A DNA stretch of 51,270 nucleotides from Fimenecus sp045602655 (GCA_045602655.1 JAZSBY010000056.1:1-51270), one strand, 5' to 3'. Shown: positions 1 through 10,061, counted from the first letter of the stretch. A program made the numbers and translations. Notes: generated by a model not told the origin, from the sequence alone.

Positions 1-68
1 TTGAATGTAACAATAGAGCCTGTGAGGGTGGGGAAGGTTGCACTTGGTATCTTAAAACTTTCTATCAT
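1..68 (-). CDS. Start of a phage tail/fibre protein (cut by window edge)
   Basis: Only the first 22 codons lie in the window. The ATG at 68 follows a GGGAGGT ribosome binding site, and the peptide begins MIESFKIPSATFPTLTGSIV. Its start is 2 nt beyond the stop of the 359-residue fibre-like gene, so it is translated as the next member of the tail-fibre row. The opening, with SATFPTLTGSIVTF, resembles the start of the upstream neighbour (SASGSICTF), which suggests a related receptor-binding or fibre module. Nothing more can be said from this fragment. Confidence 0.6.
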   Translation of the reverse strand, partial: MIESFKIPSATFPTLTGSIVTF

Positions 69-70
69 AT

Positions 71-1150
71 TTACCTCCCAATCTTAATCGCTTCTAATGA
101 GGTATTTCCCGTGTCAGCCCAAATGTTGTTTTCACCGAGCAAGGTTTCTATCGGGCATGGTGGTAACTGTATTGTTTGTGGTGTGGCTAATTCGTACACA
201 AGTTTCTGACCTTGAATAATTGTTTGTAATTCTGTCGTGTCCGTAGCCTCGGATGTAGCGATAATAATTCTATTGTCGTTGTTATAGTTATAAATAGAAT
301 TGTCGGTATATCCCGAATCGCTTGGTAATATATCTTTAAAGCAAGAACAAATAAATCTTATAGTTCTTGTCGGGGCATACTTTAGGCCACTTAATCGTGC
401 ATAATAACGATATACATCGCCACTACTGTCAAAAGAAGTATAAGACAATGTGTCCAAATCAACAATTTCATGCGTAACCGTCAACACTCCCGTTATTGCG
501 TCATACTCACCGCCATAAACTGTCGAGCCTATCTGAATTGTCTTGTAACTACCAACATAAGGCACATACTCTGTTGAAGTGCCTATCATGATATATGCGT
601 CAATATTAACAGTTTGAGTGTTTGTTGTTCTTAACAACACATAATCATAAACACCCTCTGCCGTTAATGTCAGCGAGTGTGAAGTGTTAGCCATTGATAC
701 AAACGACAAATAACTACCGCCCTTTTTATGCAAAAATACGACTAATGAGGCTGAACGGTTATCTGTTCCGTCAATAGTAAAAGTTAATGACATACCCGAT
801 TTAATAACCAAAGCATTATTAAAATATACAACTATATCACCATTACCAGTAGAATGACCAGTCGCCACAAGTCTACTATTAGTTATTTCACTTGTAATGC
901 CGTTTAAGGTGCTTTCTGCTCTGTCGGCAATACTCACGAAATTAACACCACAAGCATTATTGTTTATCTCACTATACCCGTTTATAGTCCTCACATTATC
1001 AGGCGAAGGAGTACCACTACCGCTCTGTGTTGCGGTTAGGGCGATAGTGTGAGATTTAAGAGGTAAGCCTTCTTGTAAAGCATTAAAAGTACAAATACTA
1101 CCACTTGCAGATATGATAGACATTGGAGGTTTCTTACAAGTCTTAAACAT
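71..1150 (-). CDS. Tail fibre / receptor-binding-like structural protein, 359 aa
   Basis: The N-terminal part carries a module I know from many Firmicutes phage minor structural proteins: SASGSI, then LKSHTIALTATQSGSGTPSPDNVR at residues about 32-55, then a carbohydrate-binding-like beta-rich middle. The C-terminus (LLGENNIWADTGNTSLEAI, about residues 337-356) is the usual ending of that family. There is no signal peptide and no membrane segment. It sits in a row of fibre-like genes after the tail hub protein, so a role in host-surface binding at the tail tip is inferred. The exact receptor and oligomeric state cannot be read from sequence. Confidence 0.7.
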   Translation of the reverse strand: MFKTCKKPPMSIISASGSICTFNALQEGLPLKSHTIALTATQSGSGTPSPDNVRTINGYSEINNNACGVNFVSIADRAESTLNGITSEITNSRLVATGHSTGNGDIVVYFNNALVIKSGMSLTFTIDGTDNRSASLVVFLHKKGGSYLSFVSMANTSHSLTLTAEGVYDYVLLRTTNTQTVNIDAYIMIGTSTEYVPYVGSYKTIQIGSTVYGGEYDAITGVLTVTHEIVDLDTLSYTSFDSSGDVYRYYARLSGLKYAPTRTIRFICSCFKDILPSDSGYTDNSIYNYNNDNRIIIATSEATDTTELQTIIQGQKLVYELATPQTIQLPPCPIETLLGENNIWADTGNTSLEAIKIGR

Positions 1151-1151
1151 A

Positions 1152-1841
1152 TTACGATACCTTTATAGAAACTGATATATTACTTGATTGAGCAGGGAAA
1201 GTAAGAACTACTGAACCATTACTCTGTACTAAATCGGAATACCAAACAGGGGCATATACATCTATTAAAGAAGAAGTAGTAATAGCACTATCCGTGAATG
1301 TAAGAGTTGTACTTCCTGCTGATAATGTTTGAGCAGGAAGTACCTTATCAGTAGATGCAATAGTAACCACTCCATTACTTTCAATAATCTTGATCTTATT
1401 GCCTTGTACTAAATCTAATGCTCCGGTAGAGATAGCATTACCAAGAACTTCTACTCCATTTACCTTGATATTTCTCCATGTATCTTCTACATCATCACCT
1501 GCTGGAATAAGAACCCAAGCAGTTGCATTAGATACAAATACATCTCCAACCTTAGCATCTTGTGAAGCATAAGTTCCTGCCGTGATTACCTTATATGTAT
1601 AACCCTCATTTGAAGAAGATGCAGTAGGTAAAGTAGTAATAGTACCACCACTACCTAATGTACCCTTAAATACCATAGGGTTAGGGAGATTATTAAATTC
1701 AGAACTGATCTTATTGGACGACCATGTTTTATCACTTGCAGTAGTTGTATCATCAATAATTGATGAACCTCCGCCGCCACCGCCGCCGGATTTTGCAAGT
1801 GCAACAGCTAAAGCGAATTGTTCCTCGTTAAATTCTGCCAT
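1152..1841 (-). CDS. Tail fibre-like structural protein with polyglycine linker, 229 aa
   Basis: A short helical N-terminus (MAEFNEEQFALAVALAKS) is followed by a run of seven glycines (residues about 19-25) and then a beta-rich region. That region has the phrases VFKGTLGSGGTITTLP and GYTYKVITAG, common in Firmicutes phage fibre or head-fibre proteins. The last 60 residues form a module (GSTT, FTDSAI, LTFPAQ) also found at the end of the 145-residue protein at 3977-4414. The start has a GGAGGG site. A fibre or decoration role is inferred from neighbours; which end of the virion carries it is not certain. Confidence 0.65.
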   Translation of the reverse strand: MAEFNEEQFALAVALAKSGGGGGGGSSIIDDTTTASDKTWSSNKISSEFNNLPNPMVFKGTLGSGGTITTLPTASSSNEGYTYKVITAGTYASQDAKVGDVFVSNATAWVLIPAGDDVEDTWRNIKVNGVEVLGNAISTGALDLVQGNKIKIIESNGVVTIASTDKVLPAQTLSAGSTTLTFTDSAITTSSLIDVYAPVWYSDLVQSNGSVVLTFPAQSSNISVSIKVS

Positions 1842-1856
1842 TGTTATACCCTCCTG

Positions 1857-2063
1857 TTATACCCAATTCCATGAGTTGTCCGACTTCAAGAAAGCAACAT
1901 CTGCACTTGCAGTATAAACAATACTTCCATAAGCAAGTACAGTACCTTCGGGCAATCCTTCCATAGCAACACTCGCTGATGTAACCTCAGCTTTAGTATC
2001 AGCGAAAGCAACAATACGAGCCTTATCATCTGCCTCTTTTTTAATGCTTACTACTTTAATCAT
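1857..2063 (-). CDS. Small phage structural-region protein, 68 aa
   Basis: Unrecognised small protein lying between two fibre-like genes and translated in the same direction, with a GGGAGG ribosome binding site upstream. The sequence is beta-prone, with a central segment MEGLPEGTVLAYGSIVYTA and a C-terminal SWNWV. No cysteines, signal or membrane segment are present. Small proteins in this position of Firmicutes siphophages often accompany tail fibres, so a structural or fibre-assembly role is plausible but only inferred from position. Confidence 0.6.
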   Translation of the reverse strand: MIKVVSIKKEADDKARIVAFADTKAEVTSASVAMEGLPEGTVLAYGSIVYTASADVAFLKSDNSWNWV

Positions 2064-2118
2064 GTTAATATCCTCCCTTTTGCTTTATTATAAAATATTT
2101 TATAGGGCTTTACTATAA

Positions 2119-3528
2119 TCAACTACCTGAACTCTCGGTGATTCTATACGTCAATTTCATCGTCAAGTCAGGACTCTTTATTACCGCCTCATCAAGGTTC
2201 GCAACTGTACTTACAAATCCGTGCATTGAAGCGATCATAAGTGCTCCCTGAAGTGCATAATTAGCATCTGCAAAGCAGAATAATGACGAACCATATACAT
2301 TTCCATTAGCACTCGCCAACATATTAGCATTGTTACCCTTATTGAACGCACTTTGTATTGATGTTTGATAAAAAGTGTCATTGTGATAATACAAGGTGGT
2401 AGTAAAAAGACTTCCCACAGCAGGAAATTTATAAAAATCCCCGTTAGGCATAAGCATACAACAACCATTATATACTCGTGCGTCATCCATAGAAAATGGT
2501 ATTGTCTTTTCTGCTATAACATCAGGAGTTGTCCCAAGTAAATCTATCTTGAGCATCTTTACTACACCACCCGTAGTTGCCATACACCAAGCGTAGTTTC
2601 CATCAAGAAGAATAATGTCCTTATGAAAATATGATGTGTATGTGGCATTAGTTACATTTGTAAATGTAACTCCGTTAAATGTTTTTTCTACTATCGTACC
2701 CATAGACCAATCGGAAATATTGATAGGATATGCTTTAATATCAGCACCACTCCAAGTGATAATGTAAATCTTATCTCCTGTGTAACTAATACTTGATGTT
2801 GCCTCGGTAAAGTTAGCTACCTGCTGTGCGATAGTATGTGTTCCAACAAGTTCGGGATGATATGAGTCAGAAGGATTAGTGAGAATTGCTCTTGAAAGTA
2901 AATGCAAGTTCTTACAGGAAAGCTGATACTCGTCAATAGAAATAGTATTATTTGCATAACTAATTCTATATGCAACTTCTCTATCGTAATCCACAATATG
3001 AAGTCTGCCAATATATAAATTAGTAGCATTAACTCCTGTATCATATAACAAATCACAGATAGGAGAGTCAGTCGAAGGTGCTGTGCCGTCATTAAAATAT
3101 TCTGCGATAGCAAGTTGATGTTTTGTAAGACAAACACTTGCTATTGAACCATTGCCTCTATCTGTTCCCCAATCCCAAACAAATTCATATCCCTTATATC
3201 CGTTAGGTGAAGATATAACTGCACTCTCTTGACTCGCAGAGCCACGCTTGAGATATGTTCCTGAATAAGCGTCATTTCCTGCACAAGCAGTAATATTAGC
3301 GTTATGATGCAACATAGATACACTTGCATCATTAACTCTATCTGTAAGAACACAACCTTCAAAAAACTGCTTTACAGGAAGTAACTTATCACGAGGAATA
3401 AGCAACCCATAGTTACCCTCACACATCAAATCATCAGGGTAAGCAGTAATAGTATTCTTCTTTTCTACTCTCTTAACAACTTGACCATTTCTCGATAAAT
3501 CAAGTCTTAATCTTCCTTGCAAAGCCAT
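2119..3528 (-). CDS. Phage tail/fibre structural protein, 469 aa
   Basis: I chose the ATG giving MALQGRLRLDLSRNGQ because a GGAGGA site lies 6-7 nt upstream; a longer reading starting six codons earlier would begin inside that site. The protein starts like a phage structural subunit (GRLRLDLSRNGQVVKRVEKKNTITAYPDDLM) and then becomes a long beta-rich sequence without cysteine clusters or membrane segments. Residues about 220-400 look like repeated beta blades (phrases such as KIYIITWSGADIKAYPI and GNYAWCMATTGGVVKMLKI), which could be a propeller-like or surface-binding domain. It lies among fibre genes. Function beyond a virion component is not assigned. Confidence 0.6.
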   Translation of the reverse strand: MALQGRLRLDLSRNGQVVKRVEKKNTITAYPDDLMCEGNYGLLIPRDKLLPVKQFFEGCVLTDRVNDASVSMLHHNANITACAGNDAYSGTYLKRGSASQESAVISSPNGYKGYEFVWDWGTDRGNGSIASVCLTKHQLAIAEYFNDGTAPSTDSPICDLLYDTGVNATNLYIGRLHIVDYDREVAYRISYANNTISIDEYQLSCKNLHLLSRAILTNPSDSYHPELVGTHTIAQQVANFTEATSSISYTGDKIYIITWSGADIKAYPINISDWSMGTIVEKTFNGVTFTNVTNATYTSYFHKDIILLDGNYAWCMATTGGVVKMLKIDLLGTTPDVIAEKTIPFSMDDARVYNGCCMLMPNGDFYKFPAVGSLFTTTLYYHNDTFYQTSIQSAFNKGNNANMLASANGNVYGSSLFCFADANYALQGALMIASMHGFVSTVANLDEAVIKSPDLTMKLTYRITESSGS

Positions 3529-3542
3529 GATTATTCCTCCAA

Positions 3543-3977
3543 TCAACTATTCTGATACTGTCTATAATAGAATTGACAGCCGCTATGACTATTATCGAAA
3601 CCGACATTACATACAAGAGTTTCACCATCGGCTAAATCGACAGGAACAATATCCGTTAGTGCTGTCCATGTGTTTGTATTCAGCTTCTTCTTGTATTTGG
3701 AAGTGCCGTCAACAATAAGCTCGAAATAACCATCATTGCCACCTGTGTTAGTCATTAGCTGAAAAGGCATGATATTTACAGTAATATCACCAACAGCCGC
3801 GAAACTCATTATAGTAATAGCAACATCTGTGCCTCCGCTTCCGCCCACATCTCTTGCAAGCAGAACATCTTCTTGATACTGATAGCCATTGCGATACAAA
3901 GACATATCGAATGTAATTTCGGCACTTCCGCTACCGCCACCTCCGTTACCGCCACAACAAGCAATCCAATTAGTCAT
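3543..3977 (-). CDS. Small glycine-rich tail structural protein, 144 aa
   Basis: The N-terminus MTNWIACCGGNGGGGSGSAEI is a glycine-rich flexible segment, followed by a compact beta-rich domain (residues 25-140). The start codon overlaps the stop of the gene before it (TAATG), which implies translational coupling with the 145-residue protein. No known domain is recognised. The arrangement, a short flexible head plus a beta domain within the fibre cluster, suggests a tail-tip or fibre accessory subunit. Similar folds occur in carbohydrate-binding modules, but I see no diagnostic motif. Confidence 0.55.
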   Translation of the reverse strand: MTNWIACCGGNGGGGSGSAEITFDMSLYRNGYQYQEDVLLARDVGGSGGTDVAITIMSFAAVGDITVNIMPFQLMTNTGGNDGYFELIVDGTSKYKKKLNTNTWTALTDIVPVDLADGETLVCNVGFDNSHSGCQFYYRQYQNS

Positions 3978-4414
3978 TAACTTATCCTCACTTTCACAGG
4001 CATAGCACTTTCTTGTGCAGGGAATGTAAGCGTCAAAGTATGGTTTGTGCCATCTGTTACTTGTGCCGTAGGTGAAACACCTGTAAAGGCTTCATCTACA
4101 AATGGTTGAACAGTAATTCCATCAACAATAGCACTATCTGTGAATACTACGGTTGTGCTTCCTACTGCAAGTGTTCCGCTTAATTCAGTATAATCAGCCT
4201 TAGCATTTACCTCATTGATAGCTTCAATAATCGTCGTAGCTGTCGTATGCAAATCAGAAGCGTACGACAGCACTTTGTTCAAGAACAGACCAAGAGCATT
4301 GAATGTAAGCTTTCTCGTAAGCCAAGTGCCGCCGTCCTCTCTCTGCTCTGCGATAACATCTGATGAGGATAATTCCTCTGCCGTAATCAATTCGTGAATT
4401 TCTTTGTTCGCCAT
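3977..4414 (-). CDS. Tail accessory protein sharing a C-terminal module with the 229-aa protein, 145 aa
   Basis: The start is fixed by an AAGGAGGAAGT site 10 nt upstream. Residues 1-70 are helical and polar (MANKEIHELITAEELSSSDV, then a hydrophobic stretch AEQREDGGTWLTRKLTFNAL), an arrangement often seen in phage fibre N-termini that dock to the baseplate. Residues about 80-145 repeat the module found at the end of the protein at 1152-1841 (GSTT-VVFTDSAI ... LTFPAQ). A tail-tip or fibre-attachment role is inferred. It is translationally coupled to the next gene. Confidence 0.6.
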   Translation of the reverse strand: MANKEIHELITAEELSSSDVIAEQREDGGTWLTRKLTFNALGLFLNKVLSYASDLHTTATTIIEAINEVNAKADYTELSGTLAVGSTTVVFTDSAIVDGITVQPFVDEAFTGVSPTAQVTDGTNHTLTLTFPAQESAMPVKVRIS

Positions 4415-4423
4415 ACTTCCTCC

Positions 4424-6202
4424 TTATGTGATGAATAAATCGCCATCTTCTGTGGCAAGATTATCGCCTTCCTCGGTCACAAGATAATACTGTTCCTTTT
4501 CTCTTGTAATTGACATATTTTCTGCAAGTCCAACAATTCTTCTACGCAGTCTAATCGGTATAAAGCTATCAGACAATACAAGATTAGGATAAGGCTCTGT
4601 CAATTCAATATCAAGGTTCTCACCCAACGGCACAATTCTTCTGTGAAGTCTGATAGGTGTGAACTCCTCTTCAATAGTAATCTCACCATTAAACTTATCA
4701 GAAGGTGCAAGATTTTGTCCTTGAATAACTGCTATCAAGTCGCCTCTATCAACAACTGCCGTACCACTATTTATCTTTGCTCTTACTTCCCATTCATGGG
4801 CTTCTCCCGCTTCAACATCTTGAAGGTAGAATTGATTACCAAGAGTATGATAACCGCTCTCTCCGTATGTATGAACAGGCTCTCTATCAAACTTAACTCC
4901 GTCAAGGTAGTAATTAAGAGTAATTACCTGATTTTCTTCTGCAAGAGTATTCAACATCTTCAATTCATGCCAAAGAGTAACTGTCGTTGTATCGCCTACA
5001 GTAAATCTTATCCTATATAATTTCTGAAAAGATGTAGTAAGAGTTATATTTCCTGCGTTTGTATAAGTGTAATAAGTAAACTTACTCTGTGCGGTTTCTT
5101 TTCCAAGAAGTCTTGTACTTGCTATCTCGTTTGTACTTGCGGTATCTTGCATAGGGTTAACACCCTTAGATGTAATTTCCATACCGCCATGCCACTTCCA
5201 CTCATAGCTTGTTATAACAGTTTCAATCGTATCACCCGAAGATGTTACAAGAGCTAATCTATCTCCGCAATCATACGAAGGGTCTGATGGCATATCTAAT
5301 TCGCATGGAGTATATACGACATTGTTCAGCTTATCAAAAAGCCTATCTGTCATTAATTGCAATTCTGCAAGAGCCCCATAATCCCAAGCAGGTGCATCAG
5401 AAATCTTCATTACATTTCCAATATCCTCAGAACTCGGAAGTGTAACAAAAGTTCCTTTAGCAGATGTGATTGAAAGTCCAATAAAACTACAAGTATAATC
5501 AGCTATTTTTACTTTGTACCATCTGCTCTTATCGAGTGTTTCATCTACTACTGTATGATGGTCGTATAACTCTAATGAGCCTTGTCTGTTATCTCTTGCA
5601 CAACAGCCTAAGTTCTGACATACAACCTTAACAGCGTCACGATATGTCTTAATGCCACTTGTGCTATCAAGATATATATTAGTAGTAACATTGGTGAAGT
5701 TATCTATGATGAATTGTTCGTCAAACGCAAGGGGATAATCACATTGTTCGGAAATAAATTCAAGCACCTCAAAAGGTGTTCCTGATATTGCGTCAGCAGG
5801 TAAAGCCTTATCTAATTTACGCATATTATCGTATGCACTAAACTTAACACTATTCTTATCAGGTCGTTCAGGATTAGTGATAGTAAATACACCTAACGAC
5901 AACTCTTCCCAACTACCATTTATAAGAACACGATATTTGAGATTTATAATAGCATCATAGAAAGCATACCTTGATATGTCGGTGAGTATTGACAATTCAA
6001 GAACATCCGAAGATACATCGCCAAACTCGATGCTATCTCCATCAGTACATTGTCTTATTATATTTAATGAGTCTTGAACTATGTTAGAGGGAGTTACGGC
6101 AAGTACAGACTCATCAGGGAACACAATAGTACCATAGACCTCATCATAAGGTCTATCAATACTTTTCATAGCATCCTTAAAATTTGTACTTACTGTTCTC
6201 AT
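4424..6202 (-). CDS. Phage tail hub / minor structural protein, 592 aa
   Basis: Follows the tape measure directly, the position of the tail hub or tail-associated protein in Firmicutes siphophages. The N-terminus (MRTVSTNFKDAMKSIDRPYDEVYGTI, then SNIVQDSLNIIRQCTDGDSIEFGDV and LSILTDISRYAFYDAIINL) is the pattern of hub proteins that start a baseplate ring. The C-terminal 200 residues are beta-rich and end in two related segments (FTPIRLHRRIVPLGENLDIE and FIPIRLRRRIVGLAENMSI, about residues 510-570), an internal duplication. A good ribosome binding site is missing: the nearest AGAGGG is about 19 nt upstream, within the tape measure's last codons, so translation is probably coupled. Confidence 0.7.
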   Translation of the reverse strand: MRTVSTNFKDAMKSIDRPYDEVYGTIVFPDESVLAVTPSNIVQDSLNIIRQCTDGDSIEFGDVSSDVLELSILTDISRYAFYDAIINLKYRVLINGSWEELSLGVFTITNPERPDKNSVKFSAYDNMRKLDKALPADAISGTPFEVLEFISEQCDYPLAFDEQFIIDNFTNVTTNIYLDSTSGIKTYRDAVKVVCQNLGCCARDNRQGSLELYDHHTVVDETLDKSRWYKVKIADYTCSFIGLSITSAKGTFVTLPSSEDIGNVMKISDAPAWDYGALAELQLMTDRLFDKLNNVVYTPCELDMPSDPSYDCGDRLALVTSSGDTIETVITSYEWKWHGGMEITSKGVNPMQDTASTNEIASTRLLGKETAQSKFTYYTYTNAGNITLTTSFQKLYRIRFTVGDTTTVTLWHELKMLNTLAEENQVITLNYYLDGVKFDREPVHTYGESGYHTLGNQFYLQDVEAGEAHEWEVRAKINSGTAVVDRGDLIAVIQGQNLAPSDKFNGEITIEEEFTPIRLHRRIVPLGENLDIELTEPYPNLVLSDSFIPIRLRRRIVGLAENMSITREKEQYYLVTEEGDNLATEDGDLFIT

Positions 6203-6209
6203 AAATCAA

Positions 6210-9200
6210 TTATAACATAGTCCCTCTTATTTCTTTTTGCTGATTGAGATAACGAGCATTAGCTTTTCCAATCTCTCTGTCGCCAATAACAAGGTTCTTA
6301 TTATTGACGGCTTGTACTACTTGCATAGTAGCTTGTATCATCTGCTCAAAGTAAGGTGCAAATTCTTCACCCACTGCCTGTCTAATCGTATCAAGAGGTG
6401 CTTCGATATTTGTACCGCTTGTTTGGTCTCCGAGAACAGCCATAAACTGCTTATTCGGAGGGATAACTGCACCTTGAGCAAGATGAGGAATAGCAGGCAC
6501 ATTCAAATAAGGTATTCCAGCAAACGGTCTTGAACCATTTACATCAAGTGTACGAAGTATATTAAATGACTTCGATATATCTTGTAACGGCTTTGTAATA
6601 GACATATTAATACCATCTATCATGCCGTTGAGTAATGACTTAACTGCACTACCCATGCCGTCTGACAATGCTACAAACATCTCGCCGCCTTCACTAATAG
6701 ACTTCTTAATCTCTTCCCAAGCTCCGATGAATGAGTCTTTGATATTGTCAGAAGCCATTGTAAAGTTTTCTTCGATAATCTTCGCACTATCAATACTTCC
6801 ATTCTTGAGCGTGTCGAATGTGCTTACAAATCTATCTTTAATACCAAGACTTTGTGTATCTGCCGCACCCTTAATCTCTGTAAATTTTACAGGTATTTCT
6901 CCAAGGTATCCCTTAGTTGCATCTGTCATAGCGTGAAGATTGTTAGTAACATTATCAAATACAAGGTCTCCCTTTATGTTATCTGCTACCGCACCTAAGC
7001 CCTTTATATTTTCAGCAACACCCTTGAGTGAGGTTTCAAGCTCTGCGTTCTTTCCGACTGCTCGGTCAATACTATCAATTAATTGATAAACACCGAATGC
7101 GGCAGCACCATAGGCAGTTCCAATATTGCTACCAATAGCACCACCTATAACTGCACCAGGCGTTCCTCCAATAGCACCGCCGATAGCCGCGCCTGCTCCA
7201 ATTCCTCTTATTGTGTCCCCAATGATTGGTTTCTTACTCCAATCAACAACATTTTCAATAGTAGCACCTATCTTTTCTGCAATAGCGACAACAATAGGTA
7301 ACAACTGTTCAATAACACTAACTATTCTATCAATAGTATCTGGCAAATTTTGAAGCCATTCCATAACCTCATCAAATGACGGGAGAATTTCTTTGATTGC
7401 CCAAGTTATTTCACTGATTAAGTCAGGTATATTTTGAAGCACTGTTGCAATAGGCTGTAATGCTGTAACAGCTTCTCTCGGGGCGCTATCGGCAAAACCG
7501 CTCCAAATTCCCTTTGCGCCATCTTGAACGCCTTCCCATATACCTGTAATGCCCGCCCAAATGCCCGTGAAATCTATTCTACTTAACAGTTGTCCAAGAC
7601 CTCGTCCGAGCGATTGCCAATCAGCTTGTGATATTGCAGTACCGAGCATATCTATCATGCCTTGAGCAAAATCATTAATGCTAATACCAAGCATATCCCA
7701 GCCATTCAAGCCTTGAGGGCTTTTCATAGTGCCCTTAATATTAACAGCACTTAACTGTGCCAGCATATTATTAAAGCCGTCAGCGATAGCTTGTCCCCAG
7801 CCCTTCCAGTCAGCAGTAGTAACCCAACCGTAGAAGTATGCAATAGCACTTCTAAAGAGATTGCCAAGCGTTTCTCCAAGCTTAGGAACTATAAGAGGTA
7901 TTGCACTATTCATAGCACTCGCAACTTGCGTACCAAACTTCATGGTACGAGCAGGAGTAATAATAGTGTTGATAGTATCACATACTAAATCAAATGCACG
8001 ACCAATAACTTCACCAAGCTTTGCTCCCAAATCTTCATGAGAAAGAACTCCGTCAATAAATGTTCCAATAAGAGTAGCAATCTTTAGTACCTTTGCTCTG
8101 CCCTCACCCTCAAGCCACTTGTTAGCCTTATCAAGAGATGCCTCAAGATTAGTAGCAAACAAGTCTCCTAAATCGAAAGCATCGCCAGACTTCCAAGCAT
8201 CTTTGAGCATCTGTGCAAGTCTATTAAACGGAGTCTGAATACGCTCGAACATAGAATTAGGGTCAAGCAAATCATCAGCACCTCCGCCGCCTCCGCCTGA
8301 CGGAGATGTATCTTCATCGTCTTTATCTCTACCGAGAACATTCAAATCATCAAAAGCGGCAAGCCTGTCATTAAGTTTCTTCTGTTCGTCAGCCGCTTTC
8401 TTTGCACTTCCACCAGCACTTGCAAGACTATCTGCATAATCTCCTGCATCAACTTTAACTGCCTGTAATACAGTTGACGCTCCTGTAAATGCGGCTATAA
8501 AACGAGCGATAGCATTACCTACACTTGCAAGCATATCCATCAATCTTACAAGCACAGGATATACGAAGTTAATGATAGGAGCAAAAGCCGCCGCCCATGC
8601 GTTTTTAAGGAAAAGGAGTGATGACCTTAATTCTGTAATAGCATGATTAGTTTCATTAGACGCACTCTGAAACTGCACAAGGTTCTTTAAGCCCTCAGTA
8701 ACGCCCGCTCTTAACTTACGATATAAAAAGAAGAAACTACGCACACCGAAGATGTACTTTGTAAGCATCTGCAAGGTACGGCGTAAATTCTTAACAGAAA
8801 ATGCTTTATCCGCAGAGTCTCCAACGCTATCAAGAGCTTTCTTTAATCCAGTTCTAACCTTACTGATTAAATCACCAATAGCTTTAATAACTTTCCTGAC
8901 TAACTCATATATAGCAGTAAACACTTGCTTTGCTTTGGACCATATAACTTGTAATACATTACCTATATTCTGAATAGCATTTACTACTTGTGCAATAATT
9001 GTAATTACTAAATTCAAACCAGCAGTAGCTTCTGTAAGTGCGGCCTCACTAATAAGACCGGCAGTTTGTGCGGCAGGACCAATAGCATTAATAACATTCA
9101 AGGCACCTTGAAGCATCGTCTTTGCACTTGCGATGCCTTGAATAGTTCCATTAATAGTATTAAGCACTTGAGCATTAGACAGCTTATTATTAGCCTCCTC

Positions 9201-10055
9201 AGCTTCTTTGCCATAATCTTTCATAACCTGCTTGGCTTCATTTAACTTATCAACAGTCTTTTCATATTCTGCATCTCTGGAAGCAGATTGAAAATCAGTT
9301 TCTTTCCAAGACGCCTTTATTTCTTTTACCTTAAGTTTAAGTTGTTCAAGATAGCGAGTAAGCTCTGCTATTCCCATCTTTGATGTATCGGCATCAAGGT
9401 CAACATTAATAGGAGCAGATTTTGCAGAAGCTCTTGCTTTTTCCACATAAGCGGCTCTTTCAGTCGCTTTAGTTCCTTCCTTTTTTGCTTGGGTTAAGTT
9501 TTCTTCTTTCTTAACTCCCTCATCAATAGCTTTATTAGCCTGCTCTTGATAATTCGCTTCTTCTTTATTTGCAGTGGCGCTTTCTTTCTTTCCCGCCTTA
9601 ACTTTTTCTGTTTTATCTGCCGTTTTTTGTGTCGCAGTAGCAACTTGTTGTTCTGCATCGGCTTGTTTCTGAGTAGCTTCTGCCGCTTGTTGTGCTTTTG
9701 CAGTAAGCTTATCATAACGGCTATTAATACTATCTGCTTTCTTGCCTTGGTCGTCTAAATTAGATATCCACTGATTAAACTCTGGGAGATTTTTCGCATA
9801 ATTAACTTTCTTTTGAGCAGATTTAACTCCAGAAGATTTCGCCCACTCTTCTGTCTTACTAATTAGCTTGTTATAAACTTGTTCTCCCTCATCTTGAAGT
9901 CCTTTTAATGCAGATTTTTGTTTATTTATCGCTCCATCATTAGACTTTATAGTGAGTGCTTTTTGAACTTTATCTCCAGCTTTTTGAGCCGCCTTAACCG
10001 CGGGGTCTGCATTTAACTGTGCAACAAACTTTAAATCTACTTTATCATTTGGCAT
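6210..10055 (-). CDS. Tape measure protein, 1281 aa
   Basis: The longest gene of the window, placed between the Gp15-like chaperone and the hub protein as expected for a siphophage tape measure. Residues 1-300 are a lysine, alanine and glutamine-rich coiled coil. A hydrophobic stretch follows around 325-375, then further amphipathic and hydrophobic segments around 470-530. A polyglycine linker lies near 585-593, and a Gly-Ala-rich, membrane-insertion-like segment (GAGAAIGGAIGG and repeats) near 955-985. The protein sets tail length and is thought to leave the tail during DNA injection. By the usual 1.5 angstrom per residue, the tail would be about 190 nm. AAGGAG precedes the ATG. Confidence 0.93.
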   Translation of the reverse strand: MPNDKVDLKFVAQLNADPAVKAAQKAGDKVQKALTIKSNDGAINKQKSALKGLQDEGEQVYNKLISKTEEWAKSSGVKSAQKKVNYAKNLPEFNQWISNLDDQGKKADSINSRYDKLTAKAQQAAEATQKQADAEQQVATATQKTADKTEKVKAGKKESATANKEEANYQEQANKAIDEGVKKEENLTQAKKEGTKATERAAYVEKARASAKSAPINVDLDADTSKMGIAELTRYLEQLKLKVKEIKASWKETDFQSASRDAEYEKTVDKLNEAKQVMKDYGKEAEEANNKLSNAQVLNTINGTIQGIASAKTMLQGALNVINAIGPAAQTAGLISEAALTEATAGLNLVITIIAQVVNAIQNIGNVLQVIWSKAKQVFTAIYELVRKVIKAIGDLISKVRTGLKKALDSVGDSADKAFSVKNLRRTLQMLTKYIFGVRSFFFLYRKLRAGVTEGLKNLVQFQSASNETNHAITELRSSLLFLKNAWAAAFAPIINFVYPVLVRLMDMLASVGNAIARFIAAFTGASTVLQAVKVDAGDYADSLASAGGSAKKAADEQKKLNDRLAAFDDLNVLGRDKDDEDTSPSGGGGGGADDLLDPNSMFERIQTPFNRLAQMLKDAWKSGDAFDLGDLFATNLEASLDKANKWLEGEGRAKVLKIATLIGTFIDGVLSHEDLGAKLGEVIGRAFDLVCDTINTIITPARTMKFGTQVASAMNSAIPLIVPKLGETLGNLFRSAIAYFYGWVTTADWKGWGQAIADGFNNMLAQLSAVNIKGTMKSPQGLNGWDMLGISINDFAQGMIDMLGTAISQADWQSLGRGLGQLLSRIDFTGIWAGITGIWEGVQDGAKGIWSGFADSAPREAVTALQPIATVLQNIPDLISEITWAIKEILPSFDEVMEWLQNLPDTIDRIVSVIEQLLPIVVAIAEKIGATIENVVDWSKKPIIGDTIRGIGAGAAIGGAIGGTPGAVIGGAIGSNIGTAYGAAAFGVYQLIDSIDRAVGKNAELETSLKGVAENIKGLGAVADNIKGDLVFDNVTNNLHAMTDATKGYLGEIPVKFTEIKGAADTQSLGIKDRFVSTFDTLKNGSIDSAKIIEENFTMASDNIKDSFIGAWEEIKKSISEGGEMFVALSDGMGSAVKSLLNGMIDGINMSITKPLQDISKSFNILRTLDVNGSRPFAGIPYLNVPAIPHLAQGAVIPPNKQFMAVLGDQTSGTNIEAPLDTIRQAVGEEFAPYFEQMIQATMQVVQAVNNKNLVIGDREIGKANARYLNQQKEIRGTML

Positions 10056-10061
10056 AGCGCA

